From Streptomyces sp. SKN60 (GTDB lineage Bacteria > Actinomycetota > Actinomycetes > Streptomycetales > Streptomycetaceae), in the NCBI RefSeq assembly GCF_026236535.1, contig NZ_JAHTMW010000011.1:1-64000 (forward strand): 64,000 bases of DNA. Direction: 5' to 3'. The position numbers and the translations under genes are program-made. Shown here in pieces: positions 51,181-58,703 of this stretch. Within the stretch, counting starts at the first letter, position 1. Each line of letters begins with the position of its first letter. A model generated the notes under the pieces. It searched no databases. It worked only from the letters and a program-made list of their open reading frames with translations, and had not been told where the DNA came from.

Positions 51181-52368
51181 ATGATCGGCAATCGGATCAC
51201 CTCTCGCATGGCGGACGGCGTCCGCATCCCGGGAACCTGGCGCCACGCGTTCATATGCAACGGCGGCACCTACTTCCTCACAGACCTCTTCATCTACGCC
51301 GACGGCCTCGTCGACTGCTGGGAACTGGTCACGCTCGACGAGTTCGAGAAGAAGCTCCGCAGCGGGTGGGTGGCCACCAGCCTGCCCGACGGCGGCGCGG
51401 TGTCCGCACACCGACTGGGGGCGTGGACCTTCGGTGAGCCGGACACCTGGCTGACCCCGGAGCTGCTGCTCGCCGAAGTCCGCGACACCGTCGACGAGCT
51501 GAACGGGCGCCCCGATTCGACCGGTCGCTGCCTGGCGGCGGTGGAGGTGTTCCTCGCCGAGCGGACGGAGGAGCACCGGGCCGCAGCCAGGGCCGCCTAT
51601 CTGGCCATTCCCGAGACCGTGCGTCATTACGCTCTCGGCGACATGGACCGCAAGGACCGTCCCCTGCAGGCCCTCGTGACGGGGCCGGGCGGTCGCTTTC
51701 CCGGCTGGCCTGACGAACGGGTTTCGCAGGAGGAGTACGACGAGGCCCTCACGTACTTCGAGGAGCGGGGCCGATGGCTGGCCGAGGCGCCTTCGCGGGT
51801 GCCGGCGGACGGGGCGGTGGACTCCTTCGCGCCTGCGGTGAAGCTCTCCCACTCGTATCCGCAGCGCGCGCTCGAGCACCCGGACAAGCGGAGCCTGCGT
51901 AACGACTACCCCGCACCCATCACCCTGGACGACGTCACCTATCCGTCGGTGGCGCACGCCTACTGGGCCCTGTCCGTCGCCGATCCGGAAGCGCGCGCCG
52001 CGGTCGCCACCGCGGAGACGGGGGCGAAAGCCCACACACTCGCGGCCAAGGCGACGCGACGCGAGGGCTGGGAGCAGACCCGCACAGCGGTCATGGCCCG
52101 GTTGCTGCGCGCCAAGTACGCGCAGCACTCCGGCCTCGGCGCGGTCCTCCTGGCCACGGGTGACGCGTCCTTGCTCTACGACGACGCGGACTCGGGTTTC
52201 TGGGGCGACAACGGAGGCCGGGGCCGAAACTGGACGGGGCGCCTCCTGGAACTCGTCCGGTCCGAACTGCTGGCCGACCAGGCCGGCATCGGCCAGGACT
52301 TGTCCGGCGGAGCGTGCAGCTGCTCAGGGCAGGACTCGTCGATGCGGGCCTGGGGCGGGGAGATCTGA
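51181..52368 (+). CDS. NADAR-domain protein with an N-terminal DUF
   Basis: 395 aa from ATG 51181. The N-terminal half (GTWRHAFICNGGTYFLTDLF, YADGLVDCWELVTLDEFEKK) is a separate module found in actinobacterial proteins. The C-terminal half is NADAR: SLRNDYPAPITLDDVTYPSV, AHAYWALSVADPEARAAVAT, MARLLRAKYAQHSGLGAVLL, ATGDASLLYDDADSGFWGDN and GRNWTGRLLELVRSEL, with the family's E/H-A-Y-W, late W-G-D/N and G-x-N-x-x-G motifs. NADAR proteins act on ADP-ribose-linked or riboflavin-related N-glycosides. The first motif has H-A-H-A-Y-W where most have E-H. Confidence 0.85.
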   Translation: MIGNRITSRMADGVRIPGTWRHAFICNGGTYFLTDLFIYADGLVDCWELVTLDEFEKKLRSGWVATSLPDGGAVSAHRLGAWTFGEPDTWLTPELLLAEVRDTVDELNGRPDSTGRCLAAVEVFLAERTEEHRAAARAAYLAIPETVRHYALGDMDRKDRPLQALVTGPGGRFPGWPDERVSQEEYDEALTYFEERGRWLAEAPSRVPADGAVDSFAPAVKLSHSYPQRALEHPDKRSLRNDYPAPITLDDVTYPSVAHAYWALSVADPEARAAVATAETGAKAHTLAAKATRREGWEQTRTAVMARLLRAKYAQHSGLGAVLLATGDASLLYDDADSGFWGDNGGRGRNWTGRLLELVRSELLADQAGIGQDLSGGACSCSGQDSSMRAWGGEI

Positions 52369-52408
52369 CGGATGTCGGGTGGGAACGGCTGCCGGCCGTT
52401 CCCGACCG

Positions 52409-53155
52409 TCAACCACGGGCCGGCTTGCGCCACACGGAGATGTGCTTCGCGGAGTCCTGGGTGAACGGAGACCCGTCCCAGTCCGCGACGCGACGTTCCA
52501 GCTCGAGCCCGGCGATCCGCGCCATCAGGTCGAGCTCCGCCGGCCAGGCGTAGCGGTGCCGGGAGTTGTCACGACGGTAGCGGCCGTCGTCGCCGTCGCG
52601 GGTGAAGTGGTGCGAGACGAGCATCTGCTCGACCAGGTCGAAGGTGTCGAAGCCGAGATGCTGCTCGGAGACGTCGAACGGCACCGCGACCTGACCGGGC
52701 GGCAGCGACCGCAGCGGCGGCACGAGCAGCTCGATGACGAACCGGCCGCCGGGCTCCAGGTGCCGTGCGGCGTTGCGGAAACACTCGACCTGCTCGTCCT
52801 GCGTGAGCAGGTTCGAGATGGTGTTGTAGACGAGATAGACCAGGGAGAACTCGCCGGGAACGACGGTGGTGGCCATGTCCCCGATGACCACCGGGAGGGT
52901 GTCCTCGTCGATCTTGCGCCGCAGCACCGCTGCCATGTGCTCGGACAGTTCGATGCCCACGACCGGTACGCCGCGTTCCCGGAGCGGGACGCCCACGCGT
53001 CCGGTTCCGATGGCGAACTCCAGTGCCCTGCCGTCGCCGGCGAGCTCGGCGAGGAAGGCGAGGGTCGGTCCGAGAACGGCAGCCGAGAACATCTCGGCAT
53101 CCTCGGCGTCGTAGCGGTCGGCGGTCGCGCGGGTCCACAGCTCACTGCTCGTCAC
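52409..53155 (-). CDS. Class I SAM-dependent methyltransferase
   Basis: 248 aa. LWTRATADRYDAEDAEMF is followed by motif I ALEFAIGTGRVGVPLRERGV (E-x-x-x-G-T-G), VVGIELSEHMAAVLRRK, VIGDMATTVVPGEFSLVYLV and HLEPGGRFVIELLVP. It resembles the methyltransferase_25 group. The substrate is not predictable. It is convergent with the NADAR gene, 40 nt apart. Confidence 0.85.
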   Translation of the reverse strand: MTSSELWTRATADRYDAEDAEMFSAAVLGPTLAFLAELAGDGRALEFAIGTGRVGVPLRERGVPVVGIELSEHMAAVLRRKIDEDTLPVVIGDMATTVVPGEFSLVYLVYNTISNLLTQDEQVECFRNAARHLEPGGRFVIELLVPPLRSLPPGQVAVPFDVSEQHLGFDTFDLVEQMLVSHHFTRDGDDGRYRRDNSRHRYAWPAELDLMARIAGLELERRVADWDGSPFTQDSAKHISVWRKPARG

Positions 53156-53342
53156 AAGCGGCCACTTTGCCGGGTGTCGAGGCGCGCTGTCGACGCATTA
53201 ACGCATCCATGGTCCGGGCCGGATCGCCGCAGCCGCGGCGCGGGCTCGCCCGAGAAGGGTGTTGATCACGTCCCCCGACCGTGCGGGTACAGCCGCCACG
53301 GACATGCCGCCACGGACATGCCTCCGCGGCGGGGCCGAGTGG

Positions 53343-54143
53343 TCAGAGTGCGAGTACAGGGCGGGTGGAGAAGTCCTCGTACATGTCCTCGCCGTCCGGC
53401 GCGTAGACGAACTCGGTGGCAAGGAACGGGTTGCGGTTGGCCGTGGCCAGGGGCAGCCATCCCAGCAGGTTGCCGTAGCCACCGCATTCCGATTCGCCGC
53501 CGTCTCCGCCGTGCACCGCGGTGACGTCGCTCGTCAGCTCGGTCCGGTAGGTGTCGTAGGCGATGTGCAGGCCCAGGGCGTTCGGCTGGTGGTGCGGGCC
53601 GTCGGGGGCGCCGTAGGGGGTCCTGTCGAGGGGACAGTCGTCGCCCCATCGAAACAGGGTGCTCGCGCCGGCTCCGCAGGCGTGCTCCCATTCATCCGCG
53701 TTCGGCATGCGCAGGCCGCGAGCGGCGAGCGCGGCCGGCATGTCGGCGGGAGGGTCGGTCAGGTTCTCGTCCTCCACCGCCATGAGCACCGACGCCAAGG
53801 CGACGCGGCGGCGCGGACTGAGCAATCGCGCAAGATGGGCCCGCAGGTCGGGGCCGAACCCGAAGCCCTGCTCCAGGCTCTCCTGGTAGTCGGCAGCCTG
53901 CTCGGCCGACGGCTGATAGGAGTCGAGGTCGAATCCGAGTATCAGGGTGCCGCCCGGCACCAGGGCGAATTCCTGCGCGTTCCGCTCGATCCGCACTCGG
54001 TGCATAGGGGCGCCGAGGTGTTCGACCGGCTCGACGGCAACGACCCGGCCGTCCACGAGATCAGCTGCCTGCTGGGCGACGCGGCGGGCGGTCGGCAGGT
54101 CGAACGACCGCCATTCGTCAAAAGTGAGATCGGCGAGAGACAT
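53343..54143 (-). CDS. FGE/SUMF1-like domain protein
   Basis: 266 aa from ATG 54143. The C-terminal two thirds have formylglycine-generating-enzyme-like features: RNAQEFALVPGGTLILGFDL, GLRMPNADEWEHACGAGAST, LFRWGDDCPLDRTPYGAPDG and PNALGLHI, ending near FLATEFVYAP. The Cys pair of true FGE is not obvious, so it may be a non-catalytic relative. The N-terminus (FDEWRSFDLPTARRVAQQAA) is a short helical lead. It lies next to a barstar-domain protein on the same strand. Confidence 0.7.
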   Translation of the reverse strand: MSLADLTFDEWRSFDLPTARRVAQQAADLVDGRVVAVEPVEHLGAPMHRVRIERNAQEFALVPGGTLILGFDLDSYQPSAEQAADYQESLEQGFGFGPDLRAHLARLLSPRRRVALASVLMAVEDENLTDPPADMPAALAARGLRMPNADEWEHACGAGASTLFRWGDDCPLDRTPYGAPDGPHHQPNALGLHIAYDTYRTELTSDVTAVHGGDGGESECGGYGNLLGWLPLATANRNPFLATEFVYAPDGEDMYEDFSTRPVLAL

Positions 54144-54299
54144 GCGCCGCAGTCTTCCACCAAGATCTGACACGGCCGGGGTCACGGCCTGTCGAGCGTG
54201 GGCAGCAGAGCCTGACGAGGCGCCGCCAGCAGCAGGGCCGAAGGCCGCGCGGGCGGTCGTCGCGACGGCAGAGTCGTTCACCGCGCGGGCGCCCGCGGC

Positions 54300-55199
54300 T
54301 CATCGGAGCACGACGGTGACGCCGCTCTGTTCCAGGAGCCCCACAACCTCCTCGAAGTAGGAGAGTCGGCCCAGCGGATCCTCCACAACGTCCGCCGGCG
54401 CGCGGCGTGCGACCTCGGAGTCGCGCCAGGTCAAGGTGAACGGCGGGACCACGCCGAATCCACCGCACAGGCAGTCCTTGAAGGCGTTCCACTCCCGGCC
54501 GAAGTAGCGGCCGGGCCCGAGCAGCGCCTCGGCCATCGCGCAGTGCAGCCCGGGAACGTCCGTGACGAACCGGCCGTCGAGATGGTGCTCACCGCCGGAC
54601 CGATCCGGCCGTGGCGCGGGCATCCGCCAGTCGCGTGTGGTGAGGTCCAGCCACTCGGCCCTGCCCTGCGAGTCGTACGGCGCCCACATGTGGGGCTCTG
54701 CCGGCGGGCCTTGATGCCACTGCGCCCAGACCGGGCGGGCCGCCGGCGACGGCCGGTCGTGTCCGCCGTCGGCGAGGGTGATGTCGACGAGCGTGCCGCC
54801 GAGCACGGACGGTCGCGCTCCGGTGATGGCCAGGCCCACGGTGCGGGAAGCCATCACGGCGCCATGACGATCCAGCACCAGGAGGTACGCCCAGTCCCGC
54901 TCCGAGCGACGGGGGCGCCGCAGCGCCGCGAGCAGGGGCTCCGCGGGCTCACAGCCGATCAGCTCCAGCGGAACGGGGGCCGGGTCCATTCGCGCCCGGA
55001 ACAGGCCGTCCACGGCGGAGCACCGGCCTGCGCTTGCCGCGGCGGCGGTCGTTCCCGCGAAGAGTTCGAAGCGCGGAGTGGCGGGGAGTTCGAAGAAGCC
55101 CTCCTCGTTCCTGACGCCGGCCCCGAGCACGATGTCGTACCGCTCCGTGTCGGCAACCAACCCTTCGATGCCTGCGCAACTCCCCCAGAACTGTTCCAC
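54300..55199 (-). CDS. Protein with a C-terminal barstar-like domain
   Basis: 299 aa. The last 95 residues read LDGRFVTDVPGLHCAMAEAL, LGPGRYFGREWNAFKDCLCG and FTLTWRDSE, then YFEEVVGLLEQSGVTVVL. That is the barstar fold with the conserved Y-F-G-x-x-W-D/N-A-x-x-D-C-L motif. The first 200 residues (VADTERYDIVLGAGVRNEEG, LLAALRRPRRSERDWAYLLV) form another domain of unknown role. Barstar proteins inhibit barnase-type ribonucleases; no ribonuclease gene is adjacent. Confidence 0.78.
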   Translation of the reverse strand: MEQFWGSCAGIEGLVADTERYDIVLGAGVRNEEGFFELPATPRFELFAGTTAAAASAGRCSAVDGLFRARMDPAPVPLELIGCEPAEPLLAALRRPRRSERDWAYLLVLDRHGAVMASRTVGLAITGARPSVLGGTLVDITLADGGHDRPSPAARPVWAQWHQGPPAEPHMWAPYDSQGRAEWLDLTTRDWRMPAPRPDRSGGEHHLDGRFVTDVPGLHCAMAEALLGPGRYFGREWNAFKDCLCGGFGVVPPFTLTWRDSEVARRAPADVVEDPLGRLSYFEEVVGLLEQSGVTVVLR

Positions 55200-55767
55200 A
55201 CCGTCTCCGTCCTCCCGAGCCCAGGAGGCACTTCACCGGAAAGTCCCGGTCCCACGCGGCGTGATCTGCGATGCGCACCCAACCCCCGAACATACGAGCA
55301 GCTTTCGCGCCCACGATACGGACCCGCCCGCCCCAGGGCGGACCAAAGAACGGTTGCCCGGGGGATCTCGCCGATCAGCAGCTTGTGAGGGAACACCGGC
55401 AGCACCGGCAGCACCGGCGGGGCTGGTGTCGGGTGCGAGAGGTCGGCACCCGCTGTTCCGAGCCAGCGGAAGGGCGTTCGCGGGGCGATTGTTGGCCGGG
55501 CTCCGTCCTGTTCCTGCGCGCTGGGGCCTCTAGCATTCAACCGCTCCCGCCCGTACCGGCGGGGCCACCCCGGGATGCCATGACGTGCGTATGACGGTGC
55601 AACTGTTGCCGGCTGCATCACCCTCTCCGCACCAAGAGCGCGTCGATCCACCGCAGTAGGTCCGTGACGGCCGCCCGACCCTGTGGCGCGCCGCACCCCC
55701 CAGCCCGCGAGCGGACGCCCCCGTGCGCCCGCGCTCGCCCGGCACCGAAGCACTGGATGGGAGAACC
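55200..55767. other. Gap without a supported gene
   Basis: About 570 nt. It holds a short GGCAGCACC tandem (three units, 55399-55425) and Arg/Pro-rich shadow frames only. The promoter of the secreted DUF4360 gene should lie near its right end. Confidence 0.4.
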
Positions 55768-56418
55768 ATGAGAATCCCCTCACTGGTGAGCGGAGCGGCC
55801 ATCGCCCTGTTCGCCTCGGCCCTGCCCGCGCAGGCAAGCCCCTCGTCGATCGCCGACCCGCCCCCGGACCGGATCGTCATCGACATCGCCACCGTGAACG
55901 GCTCCGGCTGTCCCCTCGGCAGCACCGCCATCGCCGTGTCCGAGGACAACACCGCCTTCACCGTCACCTACAGCGAGTACCTGGCGCAGGCGGGGGGCGG
56001 CTCCTCCCCCACGGCGGCCCGCAGGAACTGCCAGCTCAACCTGCTAGTGCATGTGCCCCAGGGGTTCACCTACGCGATCGCCAGCGCCGACTACCGCGGC
56101 TACGCGTCGCTCCGGCCCGGAGCGAGCAGTACGGAGAAGGCCTCGTACTACTTCCAGGGCTCGCCGAGCACCGCGTCCCGGACGCACAGCTTCCGGGGGC
56201 CGTACGAGGACAACTGGCAGGCCACTGACGACACCGACTGGGCGCAGCTCGTGTGGGCGCCCTGTGGCGTGCAGCGGAACTTCAACATCAACACCGAGCT
56301 CCGGGTGAACGCCGGCACGTCCGACCCGGCCACCACCAGCTACATGACCATGGACTCGACCGACGGTGACATCAGCACCGTCTACCACCTCGCGTGGAAG
56401 GCGTGCCCCAAGAGCTGA
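55768..56418 (+). CDS. Secreted DUF4360 protein
   Basis: 216 aa from ATG 55768. The signal peptide MRIPSLVSGAAIALFASALP ends in AQA-S. The mature protein has the DUF4360 pattern: VNGSGCPLGSTAIAVSEDNT, AFTVTYSEYLAQAGGG, RRNCQLNLLVHVPQGFTYAI, ASADYRGYASLRPGA and a C-terminal STVYHLAWKACP. It has four Cys that can form two disulfides. Found widely in actinobacteria and fungi as small secreted proteins of unknown function. Confidence 0.88.
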   Translation: MRIPSLVSGAAIALFASALPAQASPSSIADPPPDRIVIDIATVNGSGCPLGSTAIAVSEDNTAFTVTYSEYLAQAGGGSSPTAARRNCQLNLLVHVPQGFTYAIASADYRGYASLRPGASSTEKASYYFQGSPSTASRTHSFRGPYEDNWQATDDTDWAQLVWAPCGVQRNFNINTELRVNAGTSDPATTSYMTMDSTDGDISTVYHLAWKACPKS

Positions 56419-56501
56419 CACCGTGCCCGACCCGGCCGGGCTCGCCCTTCCCCGGCCGGGCCTCACGGCCGCCGCAGGCATCACGCCTCACGCCTCACGC
56501 C

Positions 56502-56640
56502 TCAGCGGATCGCGTATCCGTCCCGCAGCGGGCCGCCGCACCGGTCCAGTACGTCCGTCACGACAGCGGCGAAGGCTTCGGTGTCGCCGGCGATCGCCTG
56601 CCCGGCGGCTTCGGTCAGGGTGCGGTGCATCCCGGGGTCG
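56502..56640 (-). pseudogene. Short C-terminal coding remnant
   Basis: The minus strand reads GMHRTLTEAAGQAIAGDTEA then FAAVVTDVLDRCGGPLRDGY before a stop. It is protein-like but only about 45 residues and lacks a start. Confidence 0.3.
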
Positions 56641-56792
56641 GCGCGACAGCGCCGCTGCCGAAGCGGCCCGCACGGCGCCGTTCGGGCGACATACGGTCGA
56701 GGAACCGGCGTGTCGCAGGTGGCGGCGCGCCCGAAGAAACGATTGGGCTTTGGTAGGACGGGCGCGATCCCACGACCGAAAGGTGATCGCCC

Positions 56793-58583
56793 ATGCCTCC
56801 CACCACCGGCAGCACGCCAGATCCAGGGACGCTCCCCCGGCCGAGACCCCGCCGTCGGCGCGGTCTCACGGCGCTGCTCGCCGGGGTCCTGATGGCCGCC
56901 GCCCTCCCCTTGGCCGCAGGAGCCCCGCAGGCCCGGGCCGACGTCGGCATCGACGAGTACCCCGTATCCACCACCAGCACGCCGGTCGGGATCACCGCCG
57001 GCCCCGACGGCAACCTGTGGTTCACCGAGGCGGCCGGGAACAAGATCGGCCGGATGAGCCCGACGGGCGCCCTCATCGCCGAGTACCCCCTGCCCGGCGA
57101 GTTCAGCACCCCGCACGACATCACCACGGGTCCGGACGGGAACGTCTGGTTCACCATGCAGGACGTCGACTCCCGGGTCGGGAAGATCGACACGAACGGC
57201 ACGATCACCGAATACCCCCTCCCCGACCAGCTCGTCGAGCCCACCGGGATCACCGCCGGCCCCGACGGGGCCATGTGGGTCACCGAGCAGAACGGCCACC
57301 GGATCGCCCGGGTCACCACCACCGGCGCCGTCACCGAACACCCTCTGCCCGAGGGCTCCGGCCAGCCGTCCTACATCACCGCCGGGCCGGACGGGAACCT
57401 CTGGTTCACCGAGATCGACACCAGCGTCATCGGCCGTATGACGCCGTCCGGCGTCGTCACCGAATTCCCGGTCCCGGGCGGCGGCGGGCCGTCCGACATC
57501 ACCACCGGCCCCGACGGAAACCTCTGGTTCACCGTGTTCGGCGGCAACAGGATCGGCCGGATCAGCACGTCCGGCGTGATCACCCAGTACGAGCTGCCCG
57601 CGGGCGAATTCCCGCCCGCGCCCCAGGACATCACCGCCGGGCCGGACGACAGCCTGTGGTTCACCGAACGCAACGGCGGGAAGATCGGGCGGATCAGCAC
57701 GTCCGGCGTCATCGCCGAGTTCCCCCTGCCCTTCCCCACCCGTGACCCCTGGGGCATCGCCAAGGGCCCCGACGACGACATCTGGTTCGCCGAGACGGCC
57801 GGCCTCATCGGGCGCCTCCGTCTGACCGAGGCCGATCTGGCCGTCACGAAGTCCGACACGGGCTCCGATCCCGTCGTCGAGGGGCAGAACGTGACGTACA
57901 CGCTCACCGCGACGAACAACGGCCCGCAGACGGCCGAGGGGGTCGTGCTGCGTGACGCTCTCCCGGCCGGAATGGAGTTCGTCTCGGCCTCCCCCGGGTG
58001 CACCGCGGCCGGCACCGCACCGGACGTCGTCACCTGTGGCATCGGCAGCCTCGCCGCCGGGGCGAGCGCCGCGCGGACCATCACCGCGACGGCCACGACC
58101 GAGGACGTCGCCGTCGACACGGCGGGCGTGGCCGGGGCGGTCTCCGACCCGGCCCCGGCCAATGACACCGCGACGGAGAACACCACCGTCGACGCGGTCA
58201 CCTGCTTCGGCGAGGAGCCCACCCTCACCGGCACCCCCGGTGACGACCAGATCAACGGCACGCCCGCACGCGATGTCATCCTCGCCCACGGCGGCAACGA
58301 CACCATCAACAGCGGCGCGGGCGACGACCTCGTGTGCGGCGGCCCCGGGGCGGACTCGATCACCGGCGGGCCCGGAGCCGATGTGATCGCGGGCGGCACG
58401 GGGGACGACACCCTCCACGGCTCCCAGGGCGTCGACATCGTCTTCGGCGGGCCCGGCGACGACTCCCTCTTCGGCAATGCGGGCAACGACAACCTGGACG
58501 GCGGCCCGGGCACGAACAGCAACAACGGCGGCCCGGGCATCGACTCCTGTGCCGCCCCCGACACAGGCATCGGCTGCCCGTGA
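56793..58583 (+). CDS. Secreted Vgb-type propeller fused to DUF11 and calcium-binding repeats
   Basis: 596 aa. After a long signal peptide (hydrophobic LTALLAGVLMAAALPLAAG, cleaved after ARA), residues 55-340 hold seven blades of virginiamycin B lyase type, each with ITAGPDGNLWFTE and then KIGRM/RIS-x-x-G-x-x-x-E/Q-Y/F-P-L-P. Residues 345-470 form a DUF11/CARDB-like domain (LAVTKSDTGSDPVVEGQNVT, LRDALPAGMEFVSASPGC). Residues 480-590 hold hemolysin-type calcium repeats (GGNDTINSGAGDDLVCGGPG and onward). Vgb opens streptogramin B rings, but the catalytic His/Glu set is not evident, so a structural or carbohydrate-linked surface role is as likely. Confidence 0.87.
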   Translation: MPPTTGSTPDPGTLPRPRPRRRRGLTALLAGVLMAAALPLAAGAPQARADVGIDEYPVSTTSTPVGITAGPDGNLWFTEAAGNKIGRMSPTGALIAEYPLPGEFSTPHDITTGPDGNVWFTMQDVDSRVGKIDTNGTITEYPLPDQLVEPTGITAGPDGAMWVTEQNGHRIARVTTTGAVTEHPLPEGSGQPSYITAGPDGNLWFTEIDTSVIGRMTPSGVVTEFPVPGGGGPSDITTGPDGNLWFTVFGGNRIGRISTSGVITQYELPAGEFPPAPQDITAGPDDSLWFTERNGGKIGRISTSGVIAEFPLPFPTRDPWGIAKGPDDDIWFAETAGLIGRLRLTEADLAVTKSDTGSDPVVEGQNVTYTLTATNNGPQTAEGVVLRDALPAGMEFVSASPGCTAAGTAPDVVTCGIGSLAAGASAARTITATATTEDVAVDTAGVAGAVSDPAPANDTATENTTVDAVTCFGEEPTLTGTPGDDQINGTPARDVILAHGGNDTINSGAGDDLVCGGPGADSITGGPGADVIAGGTGDDTLHGSQGVDIVFGGPGDDSLFGNAGNDNLDGGPGTNSNNGGPGIDSCAAPDTGIGCP

Positions 58584-58596
58584 CCTGATCGGGCAG

Positions 58597-58653
58597 GGGT
58601 GCTCCCGGAACCGGAACCGGAATCCGGAACCGGCATCCGGACCGGGAGCACCC
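58597..58653. terminator. Strong bidirectional hairpin between convergent genes
   Basis: GGGTGCTCCCGG (58597-58608) pairs perfectly with CCGGGAGCACCC (58642-58653). The 33-nt loop itself contains repeated CCGGAA units. It lies 14 nt after the propeller gene and 51 nt before the 3' end of the decarboxylase on the other strand. Confidence 0.6.
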
Positions 58654-58703
58654 GCGGCCACGCGGGCAACCGGCGGCGGGCCCGCCGGCGGCCCGTACCG
58701 CGC

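Noticed and set aside
55399..55425. Short GGCAGCACC tandem as a CRISPR or regulatory element
   Set aside because: Only three 9-bp units with no spacers or dyad symmetry.
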